From Lumnitzera littorea (taxonomy: Eukaryota > Streptophyta > Magnoliopsida > Myrtales > Combretaceae), in contig JAMXBB010000004.1 of NCBI GenBank assembly GCA_024138015.1, forward strand, positions 11,785,300 through 11,849,299: DNA of 64,000 nucleotides. The letters run 5' to 3'. The notes under the pieces were generated by a model, which made no database searches, was not told the origin of the DNA, and saw only the letters and a list, made by a program, of their open reading frames with translations. Shown here piece by piece: positions 23,401 through 36,600 of the stretch (position 1 is the stretch's first letter; every line of letters begins with the position of its first letter). The translations under genes and the position numbers were made by a program.

Positions 23401-26400
23401 AAAGAAATGACGATGTTTGATCTTTTATATTTATTTACTTACCTATAAGATCTTAAAGGAACACTATAAGGAATATCTATTATGTTTGTACTCTATTCCT
23501 TAATTATTATAGTGCTTAGCTTATTTCATACTGCACCAAATGTGTTATAGTAGCTTATAAGATTAACAGAATAAATACCAAATCTATAATAGATAGGGAC
23601 TTTTTTCGAGAATGAAAATATTCATTAGTCAAACCTATCAGCTTCCCGATCTAGTATTAGAGAGCGATCGCAGATTGTGGCAGCACTTTTGAGTTTTAGA
23701 ATATAATTAAAAAGCATCAATTATCCACTGGTTTTAGACCTTCCATAAATATATAATAATTAATGTTAGCAAAATTGTAAAAAATTTTGTAACTATCCTA
23801 AACATTATAATGTTAGACGATATATAACGTGTGATACGAGACGCCTGGCGTGTTACGAGTAAAGCGTTAAATGAAAAATCATTTAATAATCGAGAAAAGA
23901 AGGAATTTACATGATGTGTTGTTCGTGATATAGGTGATGTCGTCATCACTGAGCAAGTTTTTCTGATTTTCGATATTATTTAATATTATAATGATACTAT
24001 AGTCTAAACTGAGTTAGTTCCATTTCACGAGATGTATGACTTTGGAAGTGTGGAAGGCTGTATGCATGCGTGTTTGGCCGTTTGTGAATACTTATGACTT
24101 TTGACGTTTTGAGATAGAAGTGATGACGTTGTATTATCACGTAATTTTTTGGGGAAATGGAGAAAATTAATACTTTTATAATTCCTTAAAATATGCTGGT
24201 TTTGATGAATCGATTATGAATACTGGTTTTGAATTGAATCGGCTAGGTCTAGGCATAGGTTTGCTGGTCGGGTCTAAACCGTGATTCGGTTTAAAACTGC
24301 CCTACCAGATCTAAGATTTGGCATGGACTGATCGTACGAGTTGGACCGATAGGGTTGATCCGTCGTGATAATAGGTTCAAGTTAGGTGAACTTCCAAAAC
24401 CCGTAGACTCATTGTCGACTTAAAATAAATAAATAAATAAATAAATGGTGAAATAAAATAAATAATAATGAAAATTAAATTTTTTAACTAATTTCATGTA
24501 AATAGGAAAACAATTGGTTCCTAATAACAAAATTTAATACGTTGCTATTCATACAAAAGTAATAAATTTAATTTTAAAAATTTATGTGATTTGATATATA
24601 TAGATCTTTATCAAAAGACTAATCTCAGTTTTAGGAACGTAGAACTAACTTTTGTTTTTTAAATTTTTTTGTAACCTTTATATCTTTTGTCTTATATTAT
24701 TAATATGATAATTAAGTTGAATATAACTGTATATAAATAAGTATATATCTTAAAATAACTAGTTTATAAAATGAACTAAAAATAATATTTATCTCGTGTT
24801 CAAATAATTTTAATTTGAAATCTAAAATTTAATTTACATTTTTATTTTTAAATTAATTTTTTTTATAGAAAGAAAGTTCGCGGATCTTTAAACTGTTGAG
24901 TTGAATCGACGAATCTAAGAAACCGGCTTGTAGACTGATGTTATGAGTCTGGTTCCCTATTTTAAAAACTAGGAATTGATAGGTCTAGGTCAGTTTGGAA
25001 CTATGCTTAAGTCTAGATCGGTTAACAAAATATTGGTTTTGAAATGAATTAGTTATGATGATAATAGTTGATAGAAGAAGAAGACAAAAAAAGCCTTAAA
25101 AGACGCCATGTAACATAATTTCAAAATTGCAATATTGTTTTGGAAATGAATTATCTTAGTTTACTTCTTGTTACGTTTTTCTTAATTTACTTATTTAAAA
25201 TGTTGAAATTATAAAGAAAAAAATTGATATAATGATGTCATCATATGCTATTCCAAAATTCTATATAATTTTAATCTTGATTTATAAATTAATTGAAAGA
25301 TGAAAAATTAGGAGGATCCAAATGCTTTTAACTTTGATAAGCTAAAATAGTGCTATTTTGATTTCACCTGTGCCCGTTCCTTTCTTTTCTAGAACTTACA
25401 ATACCTGTTCAAACAATTTGCAAAATAAACTGACACTTTATGATCCATATTTGTATATACTGTTTCCACAATTTATTCCATCACATTCCTATCTTCTACG
25501 CATTCCAGAATATTCCTAATACCCCATTAATAACATTTTAACAAAAATGAATCATTGATCATGCTAAAGTAACCAATAATCGCAAATACATATGAAAGGT
25601 AATCATATATCTTTCAATTCATTTGCATTAAGTTTTTCCTGATGCAATTTATGCGCCAAAAAAAAAAAAAAAAAAGGATGAAACCAAAAAGAGAAAACTA
25701 TGTTTATGTCTATCCCCTCCTTTCCCAGGATGTTCTCATCAGTTGATCATCTAACTGACTGTAAGATACTAATTGGTCCATATCTAACCGTGTAATCTTT
25801 AAAATTGAGTATTTATATTTAAATTTTTTTTTAGAAAGAAGAGTATATTTAGACTCATATATGACTACTCTATTGTCAAATTAAAAATTTTTAATGGAAG
25901 TATTTTTTAAAATTTTATCTAAGGATAAAATTATAAAAAAGGTTTAAAAATATATTTTCCAAGATTTAGGATCTAAATTTTAAATACAACATATAAGGTC
26001 TTACATGCACATATAATGCTATATTTACACAATTTATCCTAAAAGGTTTGGTTTGGATGCCTGCATATTTTATCGACATTCCAGCCTGTCTTTCAAAAAA
26101 CTATTACTACAAGCTCAAAGTTTTTGACTGAAAAAAAAAAAAAAAAGTTCAAAGTGGAATACCAACTGTACATTTCGTTCTGAGATCAATCGGTTCGTCA
26201 AAAAAAAAAAAAAAAATGTAGCTAATTTCACCGTAGAATTTCCATACATGTTGTTTTCAATATACAAATAAGTATTTGGTTGAGTTTCCCCAGCTGCATC
26301 ATGGGTCTCTTCGTACCTTTTTGATATCTTTGACCTGATAACTATTTATTATGATAGATCTAGTTTTACACGTAATTTTTGCTTGTATTCCATTTTAATA

Positions 26401-26792
26401 TTTGTTTGAAATTGACAATGGTCCCGTTATTGAATGCTTTAAAAAACTTGATGAAAAACTTTTGGGAAAATTATATATAAATGTAGTCGGTGTTTTTATA
26501 CTGTTACAAACAATTGATTTGTGTTATTATTTTCACTAAACATAGGACTTGCATTTTTTGATATTTGTTAATTTTATTAAGGACATGTGTTAACATCTTT
26601 TTTGCCTATAAATGATTGACTAAATAAAATGACACTACTAAGATATTAATTTATATAATTTAATTTAAAAATGAATTAAAAGAGAAAATTAAAATTAAAA
26701 AAGAAAGGCGAAAATCATCTTGTTGCCACTACAAGGCTTGTAAATTGAATCTTTTCTCCAAAGATTGGGGTAGCAAGGTTGCCATGAGCTTG
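20421..26792. other. intergenic, no gene supported
   Basis: 20421-20900 is probably the tail of the transposon relic. The rest is AT-rich with several poly-A tracts (near 25660, 26130, 26200) and an (AAAT)n microsatellite at 24422-24446. Frames at 22528-22716 (plus) and 23949-23734 (minus) have no known domain. 24220-25050 has repeated GGTCTAGG and GGTTTTGAA(T/A)TGAATY phrases at both ends and may be an unclassified repeat. Confidence 0.35.
24422..24446. repeat. (AAAT)n microsatellite
   Basis: Six AAAT/AATA units in a row. Confidence 0.85.
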
Positions 26793-26797
26793 ATAAG

Positions 26798-27005
26798 TGT
26801 TAGACTTTATTTTATTTTCGCACATGTGTTATATAGCTATATATATTGTTCACTCTTGCTGATGTGATAAGATAACAAATTCTGTTTCCATAACTGTCTA
26901 GCCAACTTCTTTCCTTTTCCACTCTCTCTCTCGATCTTTCCTTTATCACCGTCACCTCCATTGTTACAACTTGCTGTGTTACACAGAACATACTTAATTC
27001 TATCA
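26798..27005 (+). repeat. 5' LTR of the copia element
   Basis: It starts TGTTAGACTTTATTTT, ends AATTCTATCA, and has the same length as the 3' LTR. A pyrimidine-rich CTCTCTCTCTCGATC stretch lies near 26921-26936. A weak TATA-like sequence (CTATATATATT) lies near 26838-26848. Confidence 0.93.
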
Positions 27006-27017
27006 TGGTATTAGAGC
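27006..27017 (+). other. copia primer binding site
   Basis: TGGTATTAGAGC directly follows the LTR. It is one transition away from the tRNA-Met primer site TGGTATCAGAGC. Confidence 0.85.
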
Positions 27018-27068
27018 ATTAAGAATTCATTCTTACTTGTTTTATTGAAGTGTTTGTTTTCTCTGGCT

Positions 27069-30000
27069 ATGTCACTTTCACCTTTAGAAGATGTTTCCTT
27101 GCTACTCTATATTCATCACTCGAATGGTCAAAATTTTGTTTCAATCATGCCTCTTTTAATTGGATTGAATTACAACAACTAAAGCAGGTCGTTTCTTTTG
27201 GCTCTATTGATTTGTAACAAAGTTGGTTTTGTTGATGGATTAATCAAAGCACCAGAATCAAAGGATAAGTTGTTTTTGATCTAGAGTCGATGTAATAACT
27301 CGATCGTAATATGGCTTCTCAAGTTAGTTTCTCCTCAAATTGCTTCTATTGTGATCTACATGACATCTACCAAGGAAATTTGGGACAAACTAAAAATTAG
27401 GTTAGATGATGCAAGAATTTGTCAGTTATACAATCTATTGAGTACGATTGTACAAGGAAATAGGTCTATAGATGAATATTTCATAGAATTAAATTTGGTT
27501 TAGCAAGAGCTTAGGAATTTTTGGCCTTTTCCTCATTGTACTTGTAGAATTGTAATAGTAGTTGTTTTGAAAAGTTTGTTGGGATGATGTAGAAAGATTA
27601 TGTTTTCAAATTTCTTAATGGTCTCAATGATAGTTCTTTTGTTGTGCGATCACAAATTTTGGTTTTGAAGCCTTTTCTTACTTTGGATGAAGCCTATAAC
27701 CTAGTGATTCGTGATGAATTTCGAAAGACTAGTAGACTTAAAGAGGTAGTTTTTGCTAAATCTTCTGTTATGGTCATAGTGAATGATAATAAGCAAAGAG
27801 GGCGCAATGATTTTTATTGTAGTTATTGTCGAAAATGAGGACATTTAAAGGACAAATGCTATAGGCTTATTGGTTTTCCTCCACATTATAAATTCAATAA
27901 GCCAAAAGTTACAGGAATTAACAATGTTGTGACAGGGAATGTTAGTCTGACTATATTAGTTGGTATTGGATCAATAGAGTTTGGAAATGACCAGTCTACT
28001 AGGGTCAGTACAGGGAATAATACTATTTCTCAAGCTTCTAGTGTTAATATTACCAAAGATCAAGTTCTTTAATTGTTGTCTTTACTTATTATCTCGGATT
28101 CCAGCTTGAGCAAGTCTAATCCTTCTTCCCTATTTGTTTTTCAAGCATCAATTTTGTAGGATCCTTCATCATTTGATGCTAATATAGTTCAAGTTGCTTT
28201 TACTTAGTCAACTGCTATGTCAGGTAACAAAGCTATGGCATCTGACATAGTTTGGATAGTAGATTCTGGAGCCACTGATCATATGGTTAGTTCTTTAGAA
28301 TTGTTCTTTACTTTGCTCCCCATACAAAATTGCTTTGTTCAATTGCCTAATGAACAAAGGCTTCAAGCTATACACAAAGGTTCTGTTTACTTGACATTAG
28401 AAATTCTTCTTCATGATGTATTGTTTGTTCCTTCATTTTAATTTAATCTCATCTCTGTTTCTACGCTGCTTTCGTATAACTAGTATACACTTTTATTCAC
28501 TAAAGAATATGCTTATATCTAGGATTGTTTCATACAGAAAATGATTGGACAAGCCAAGGCTGAAAATGGGTTGTTTCTGTTCAAAAACAGGTCTTCATTT
28601 GTTTGTCCTAACCCTTGTAATTCTTTTTAAATTTCTTTTGTCCCCAAGTAGTTAATACTTTGCCAAATGGCTTTGATGTTTGGCACTTTAGGCTTGGTTA
28701 TGTTTCTCTTGATAAGTTGAAGACTGTTCAACATATTGATTCTGTTTTTCAATGTAATAAATTTGATTATTACATTTGTCCCTTAGCTAAACAGCGAAGA
28801 ACTTCTTTTCCTTTGCATGTTAAATCCACTTCTTTTCCTTTTGAGCTTATACATGCTGATATATGGGGTCCGTATACACCTACTTTGGATGGCCATCGTT
28901 TTTTGCTTACCATAGTCAATGACTTTACTAGAGTTAGGTATTCCTTACGTGGTCCAAACAGGAAGTTACTTCATTGATGCCTTATTTTTATCAACCTGTT
29001 CTTAATCAGTTTAGCAGAAAAATCAAAATAATTCGTATTGATAATGGCAAAGAATTTGCTTTGAATAATTTCTTTTCTTCTCATGGTATTATTTATCAAT
29101 TGTCTTGTGTTGAATCTACTCAACAAAATGGTATTGTTGAAAGAAAGCATTAACATTTGTTGTCCATTGCTCGAGCTCTCTTATTTCAATCTTCTTTGCC
29201 TGTTTCCTTATGGGGGGATGTTATATTGATAGCTACGTACATCATTAATCGTGTTCCATCTTTTGCTCTTAAGGGAAACACTATTCCATATCATTTGTTG
29301 TTTGGTTAGCCTCCTTCTTATTTACAAATGTGTGTTTTTAGTTCATTGTGTTTTGCTTCTACATTGAAAAGGCATAGGACGAAATTTGATTCTCATACCC
29401 ATCCTTTTGTTTTTTTGGTTATCCTAATGGTGTTCAAGGCTATAAACTCTTTTCGTAGTATATCATTTCTAAAGACACTCACTTTATAGAGCATATATTT
29501 CCTTCTAGAGTGCCTACTATTTTTTCTTCCTTAGTATCCTTAGACATTGGTTCATCTTGTTCTTTGCTTACTCATATTAATAGTTCCTTCATGGATCATG
29601 TATTTTAGCAATTTGATCATCATTTTTCACTTGATGTTGATAGCTATTCTTCTACTGGTTCATTTGGTACTGTTCCTTCTAATTGTGTTGATCCTGTATC
29701 TCTTATGCTTGAAACAATTGTTGTTTCTTGTCCTCCATGTCGCAGTACATGAGTATCCAGAATTCCCAGTTATTTGAATGATTATCATCATGAGCTTAGT
29801 TTAGTCTTGGTAGATCCTTCATTTTCTAGTGCTAATCCTCTACATTCTTCTACTTCTCATCTAATACAGCAATATCTTTCATATACTTCTTTGTCTCCTT
29901 CTTTTCGTGCCTTTATTGTCAATTTGTCTAAGCATTTTGAGCCATTTACTTATGCTTAAGCTGTGAAATTTGAACATTGGCATAAAGCTATGGATGAAGA

Positions 30001-31380
30001 ATTGGATGCTTTGGCAAGTAATAATACTTGGATAGTTGTTTCTTTGCCTTCTACTAAACATAGATTGGATGTAAGTAGGTTTTCAAATTGAAAACAAGGG
30101 CTGATGAGAGTATTGATAGATACAAGGCTTAATTGGTTGCAAAAGGATACAATTAGAAGGAAGGATTTGATTATACTGAGACATTTAGTCTAGTCATTAA
30201 GCATACTTCTATTCGTTTTTTCTTTTGTTTAGTAGCTATCAATAAGTGGCATGTGCATCAACTAGATATGCATAATGCTTTTCTAAATGGTGATTTGGTT
30301 AAGGAAGTTTATATAGATTTCTCTCCAGGACTTCATGTTTCTAATGCATCTTCTGCTCCTAATTTTTGGTTGGTTTGCAAACTTAATAAATCCTTGTATT
30401 GTCTCAAATAAGCTTCTCGCCAGTGGGATGCTAAACTAACATCTTGTTTGTTAGCTAGTGGATTTTGTTAATCTCATAGTGATTATTCTTTGTTTACTAA
30501 AGGGCAAGGAGATGATGTGGTTGTTGTTCTTGTATATGTAGATGACATAGCTGTTGCCAGTAAACACATTGATGCTGTTATTTCTTTCAAACAGTTCTTG
30601 GCTTCACAATTTAAGATAAAAGATCTTGACTAACTTAAGTATTTTATTGTCCTTGAGCTTACACGATTAGAGTAGGGATTTGTGTTGTCACAACAAAAGT
30701 TTGCACTTGAACTCTTAGTAGAAACTGGTTTTCTTGGTTCCAAAGCTATTTATTCTCTTACAATAGGTAACCATAAGTTGTTTTGGTATGATAATTCGGA
30801 TGTAGTCGATGTTACTACTTATCAGCGAATTGTGGGAAAGTTGTTATATTTGTCTCCTACTCGACTTGACATTGCTTATTCTGTTCATGTTCTAAGTCAA
30901 TTCATGGATTCTCCTTGTTGCTCTCACCTTCTTGCTTTACATTGAGTGTTGCAGTTTATCAAACAAAGCCTTAGGCAAGGATTATTCTTCTTTGCAATTG
31001 TTGATCTTACTTTGCGTGCTTACAGTGATTCTGATTAGGGTAGATGTCCTGATTCTAAGAGATCTACTATTAGGTTTTGTGTGTTTTTTGGCACCTCACT
31101 TATTAGCTAGAAATCTAAGAAGCAAACTATTGTTTCACATAGTTCTGCTGGGTCCGAGCATCGAGCACTTGCTTGTACGACTTATGAAGTTTTATGGCTA
31201 CTTACTTTGTTGAAGGAGTTTCGTATTGATTGTCATCCTCCTGTGTAACTCTTTTGTGATAATCAATCTACCTTGCAGATCGCTTGTATTCTTGTTTTTC
31301 ACAAACGTACCAAACACTTGGAGATGGATTTACATTTTGTTCGCGACAAAGTGGTTTGATGGTCTTATCTTGTTGATTTA
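27069..31380 (+). pseudogene. copia gag-pol polyprotein pseudogene
   Basis: The gag ATG is at 27069. The domains in order are as follows. UBN2-type gag spans 27069-27790. A CCHC knuckle near 27816-27860 has the C-X2-C-X4-H-X4-C spacing, with a stop inside. The protease has DSGATDH at about 28262-28282. GAG-pre-integrase (WHFRLGYVSLDKL) is at 28681-28800. Integrase has Asp in HADIWGP (about 28853), DNGKEF (about 29039) and Glu in QQNGIVERKH (about 29123). RT has AFLNGD (about 30277) and YVDD (30533-30544). RNase H ends with KRTKHLEMDLHFVRDK at about 31306-31353. Stops fall mostly where family members have Gln, Trp or Arg, for example after LYCLK, in RK(stop)GH, in FG(stop)PPSY, and in DSD(stop)GRCPD. 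A frameshift lies near 30061-30075. No functional product is expected. Confidence 0.93.
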
Positions 31381-31488
31381 TACCTAGTAAACGGCAACTA
31401 GTAGATTTATTTACATAAGCCTTACCTCTCGATCAGTTTAAGAACTTAATGAGCAAGATAGGAGTAATTAATTTTTACCCTCCATCTT

Positions 31489-31499
31489 AAGAGGGGAGG
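31489..31499 (+). other. copia polypurine tract
   Basis: AAGAGGGGAGG directly precedes the 3' LTR. It is the plus-strand primer site for reverse transcription. Confidence 0.85.
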
Positions 31500-31707
31500 T
31501 GTTAGACTTTATTTTATTTTCATACGTGTGTTGTACAACTATATATATTGTTCACTTTTGCTGATGTGATAAGATAACAAATTCTGTTTCCATAACTGTC
31601 TAGCCAACTTCTTTCTTTCTCCACTCTCTCTCTTGATCTTTCCTTTGTTACCGTCACCTCCATTGTTACGGCTTGCTTTGCTACACAGAACATACTCAAT
31701 TCTATCA
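31500..31707 (+). repeat. 3' LTR of the copia element
   Basis: 208 bp, TGTTAG...TATCA, aligned without gaps to the 5' LTR with about 17 substitutions. Confidence 0.93.
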
Positions 31708-31712
31708 ATAGG

Positions 31713-33664
31713 TGATAACCCTCTATTATAATTGTTGACCCCTTCTTAAGGATGGGCAAAAAGATTGAATCAAACCAAATTGATTTTTTTTTTTTTTAGC
31801 AATTTGATTTAGAAAAGTTCTAAATTGAATTAAACCAAAATTATATATTTGGTTAGGTAGGATAAATTTAATTTAATCGTAAAATTGAAGTAAATTGTTT
31901 TTGAAAAACATAGTAATATTCTATTTGTTTAAAAGTTCTTTTATCGTAACATAACACTTAAAATAAATAATTTACATTTATTAAAATGTACGTATATTGA
32001 ATTTTGTTAGTATAATTTACATATATGTATTTATATATGAGTGACTTAGAATTTACAATATATGCTATATTTATGAATAAAATTAGTTGTTAATAGACAT
32101 TTAAAATTTCTTAATACTTCATCAACCTCTTGTCTCATATTAGTAATTATTATTATTAAAAAAATTTAATATTTTTGATATGGGATTATATGTTAAACAA
32201 ATATACTTTACTAAATTACAAAATATGGTTATACAGGGTTCATGTGACTCACTTAGTGACCTTGAGGTGGTTCGCAAGGTGACTTGTTTGCTTTTTTTTT
32301 TCTTTATGATTTTTTATTTTTATTTTTTGAATTTTATTAAATTATATGCGTCATATATCAAAATATAATTTTTCCTTTAAGTTATTATTTAAGAACTAAT
32401 TAGATGTAGACACTTGTCCCTAATACAGATAATTTTTGTGTAATTTTTCCTATTTTTTTTTTTTTCATTTTTTTCCCCTATAGAACAAGAGGTCTTTCAT
32501 TCTTAGAAGAAACACACAAAAGAAATAGGTTTATAATGCAAATCATTACAGTTACTTCTTTTGCAATAAAAATAATTAGAACTGAAAATAGAATGGAAGT
32601 AGAAAGAAAATGATGGATAATAAAATATCGTTAATATTTTACAGCAAACAAATATAGAAGAAAATGATAATGGCCATTCCAAAAGCTAAAATCCTTCTCT
32701 TTGAACCACAAACTTCAGTCAACAGGTTCCACAGGAGCTGTTAAAGTTATATATATTTATATTTCCATCCATTTTTCTAAATAGTTGCCAAGTCCACTGT
32801 CTCTACAATCTTCAATTTTAATTTTCGTATTGGAAAAAGATAATCCCAAGTAGCACATGGCTACAACTGACAGATTTTATATAACCACTTTTGGTGAAAG
32901 GATGAAATGATTAAAAAACTGACTTCCATGGCCACCTTTTATTTTTAAACTTTTTGGGGCACTAAAGATGGTAGCATTGTTTAATGCTCTCAAGCCACTA
33001 AAATATTGTTGGGTTAGGAGTGAGAATTGAGAAAGCATGCTTTGTCTGCCATTAATAATTTTCTATCCCTCTTTGAGATATCATTCACTTTCATGGAAAG
33101 ATCCTGTGAATCATTTTGTAACAGGACAACATGAACACATGTATGCTTCTGTGTTCTTCATCATGAATCCTAGAAAAAAGTTGCATTTCCCAAGTAGTTT
33201 TTGAGGTTAACTAATGGCCAAGTAAAACTAGTCAAAAAGAAAACGCGTTTATTCAATGTATTATTGCTTTGATCACTTGAAACCTTCCTTTGTTTTTCAT
33301 TTTTTTCCCTTAATGTTCTAAAATATTCCTAGTTATGATAAGGATGAAAATTTCTGGTACTTTTTTCCCTGGAAACCTTTGAGCTTATTGGTCATGAGCT
33401 AGGAGGTACTCAAGGTACTTTTTCTCCTATCTTCTCTACCTACCTTTCGTTCTCTAGATACACGTACCTTCATTGATTCATAAAAAAATAGAAAATTTTG
33501 CACTATGTATTGTTTTCACAAGGAGGATCGAAAAAAGTAGGTGAATTTGTATGATCCTGAATCCAGATGGTTTCTATCAGTTTCAATGGTAACGGTTTCT
33601 CTAGGAAAACTTGACATTGTTTTATCTTTTGCTCGCAACATATTCTACTGGGGAGTGATATTTC
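31713..33664. other. intergenic; upstream region of the receptor kinase gene
   Basis: AT-rich. 31745-31910 has the phrasing AATCAAACCAAATTGA / AATTGAATTAAACCAAAA, seen in some small plant repeats. From about 32700 the base composition becomes less extreme, as expected near a gene. I could not fix a TATA box or transcription start. A short frame at 32180-32368 is not a gene. Confidence 0.4.
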
Positions 33665-33689
33665 ATGCTAATATCTTGTGGTAATTTGG

Positions 33690-36600
33690 ATGATGGGAAG
33701 AATGTCATGTGGTTTTCTAGCTATATATTTCCTGGTCGCTTCAGCTTTGGCTTATCGATCGATGGGGTTAAACGAGGAGGGCCAATACCTTTTGGATATA
33801 AAGAAGAGCTTCATTGACAAGTTCAATCATCTCAGCAGTTGGAATCCTAATGACACAAATCCTTGTCAATGGGTTGGTGTAAACTGCACAGATGGTTACT
33901 ATCCAACTGTGTCATCTCTTGATTTAAGCTGCATGAATCTCTCTGGTTCATTGTCCTCGAGTATAGGTGGATTGGTTGGCCTAACAAATCTTGATGTTTC
34001 ATTCAACGAATTATCTGGGAACATACCGAAGGAGATCAGTTATTGTTCTAGTTTAGAGTCTATCATTTTGAATAACAATCATTTTGAAGGCCAAATACCA
34101 ATTGAGCTTGGCAGGCTTAATCGCTTGATGAGTCTGAATATCTGCAACAACAGAATCTCAGGGCCGTTTCCAGATGAGTTTGGTAATCTCTCCTCGCTTT
34201 CAGAACTAGTGGCATACTCTAATAACATCACAGGATCGGTGCCCCGTTCTTTTGGCAAATTGAAGAACCTCAAGACCTTCCGAGCAGGGCAGAATCTCAT
34301 ATCGGGCCCTTTGCCAGCAGAGATTGGTGGATGTTACAGCCTAGAGTACCTTGGTCTTGCACAGAATCTAATATCAGGTGACTTACCGAAAGAGATAGGA
34401 ATGCTTCAGAATCTGACGGATGTGATCCTTTGGGAGAACCGGCTTTCGGGGTTTCTCCCTAAGGAGCTTGGAAACTGTACAAAACTAACGATTCTTGCTC
34501 TCTATGAGAATAATCTCGTTGGTGCAATTCCTAAAGAGCTAGCTGAACTGATGTCCCTGAAGCAGTTATATGTCTATAGAAATGGACTAAATGGTACAAT
34601 TCCAAAAGAAATTGGGAATCTTTCTTGTGCTGAAGAGATTGATTTCTCAGAGAATTTCTTGACAGGAGAAATACCAGTGGAATTGGGAAAGATATCAGGC
34701 TTGCGTTTGCTTTACCTTTTCCAGAACCAGTTAAAGGGCAGTATCCCCGAAGTGCTTACCAGTTTGAAAAACCTGACTAAACTAGATCTTTCAATGAACA
34801 ATCTTACCGGGCCAATTCCTTTGGGGTTTCAGTATCAAAAAGATCTGAAAATGTTACAGCTCTTTCAAAACTCACTCACTGGAGCCATACCTCAAGGTCT
34901 AGGAGTCTATAGTCCACTCTGGGTGGTCAACTTATCAGACAACTTGTTGACAGGAAAAATCCCGCGTTATCTTTGTAGGAATTCTAGTCTATTTCTGCTC
35001 AACTTAGCATCGAATAAGCTTACAGGAAAGATTCCTAAAGGGATCTCAAGCTGCAAATCTTTGGTGCAGCTTAATCTTTTAGGAAACAACCTTAAAGGCG
35101 AATTTCCAACTGATTTATGCAACTTAGTGAACCTTTCTACTGTTCAGTTGGACCAGAATCAACTTAGAGGCTCAGTTCCTCCAGAAGTTGGTAAATGCAG
35201 ATCCTTGCAGAGGCTTCACCTGTCAAAAAATTGCTTCACATCGGAGCTTCCAAGAGAAATTGGGAATCTTTCTGAATTGGTGAGTTTTAATGTCTCATCC
35301 AATTCTCTTAGTGGAAACATACCACCTGAAATATTCAGTTGTAAGATGCTTCAACGGCTTGATCTCAGTCATAACAATTTTGTAGGTTCACTGCCGAATG
35401 AAGTAGGAAATCTTTTGCAATTAGAGCTTCTTGCTCTTTCTGATAATTATTTATCTGGGAGTATACCTGTTGAACTTGGAAAGCTAGTCCATTTGACAGA
35501 GTTACAAATGGGTGGTAACTTGTTTTCTGGAGTTATACCAGCCGAGTTTGGAGCACTTTCAGGCATGCAGATTGCCTTAAACCTCAGTTACAACAATCTG
35601 TCAGGAGGAATACCTTCTGAGCTCGGCAATCTTTTTAAACTAGTATCTCTTCAGCTCAACAACAACAGTTTGACGGGCTCGATTCCAAGCTCTTTTCAGA
35701 ACTTGACAAGCTTACTTGAGTGCAATTTCTCATATAACAACTTGTCAGGTCCCTTGCCGTCTTTAGCACTCTTCAAAAGCATGCCAATTAGCAGCTTTGA
35801 GGGAAACGATGGACTCTGTGGTGAACCACTCGGTAACTGCGACACATCTCCAACTTCTATGCCTTTCCCATCAGAGGTAAACAGCAGCAGTTCCAATATA
35901 GGTAAAGTTGTTGCCATAGTTGCAGCTGTAATCGGAGGTGTCTCTCTCATTTTAATCCTGGTTATCTTGTATTTTATGAGACGGCCGGTTGAAATTGTTG
36001 CTCCATTGCAAGAAAAGACCACATGCTCACCAATTTCTGATATATATTTCTCTCCAAAGGAAGGTTTTACTTTTAAAGACTTGGCTGCTGCAACAGATAA
36101 TTTTGGAGATAGCTTTGTGATTGGAAGAGGAGCATGTGGAACTGTTTATAGAGCGGAACTGCCTACGGGCCATATAATCGCTGTCAAGAAGTTGGCGTCG
36201 AATAGAGAGGGCAACAATGTGGATAACAGTTTCCGTGCAGAGATACTAACTCTAGGAAAAATTAGGCACAGGAATATTGTGAAACTGTATGGCTTTCGCC
36301 ATCACCAGGGTTCCAACCTTCTATTCTATGAGTACATGGCAAGGGGTAGTTTGGGAGAATTGCTTCATGGAGCAGCTTGTAACCTTGACTGGGAAAAGCG
36401 CTTCATGATCGCCCTCGGTGCTGCAGAGGGGCTTGCATATTTACATCATGATTGCAAGCCAAGGATCTTTCATCGTGATATAAAATCTAACAACATTTTG
36501 CTGGATGAAAATTTTGAAGCACATGTTGGAGACTTTGGGTTGGCAAAGGTGATTGACATGCCGCAATCTAAATCTATGTCAGCGGTTGCTGGATCCTATG

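Larger units (their letters stand above)
26798..31707 (+). mobile_element. Ty1/copia retrotransposon, structurally complete, coding part dead
   Basis: A 4.9-kb element with both LTRs (208 bp each), a primer site abutting the 5' LTR, gag-pol in copia order (gag, protease, integrase, RT, RNase H) and a polypurine tract abutting the 3' LTR. It is flanked by ATAAG (26793-26797) and ATAGG (31708-31712), a 5-bp target duplication with one change. My hand alignment of the LTRs gives about 17 differences in 208 positions, nearly all transitions. All major domains are present but broken by stops and at least one frameshift. Confidence 0.95.

Noticed and set aside
33678..33689. GTG-started longer form of the receptor kinase
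   Set aside because: Nuclear genes start at ATG. The first in-frame ATG after the stop at 33669 is at 33690.
34079..36022. Minus-strand open frames at 34300-34079 and 36022-35696
   Set aside because: They are antisense shadows of the receptor kinase coding sequence.
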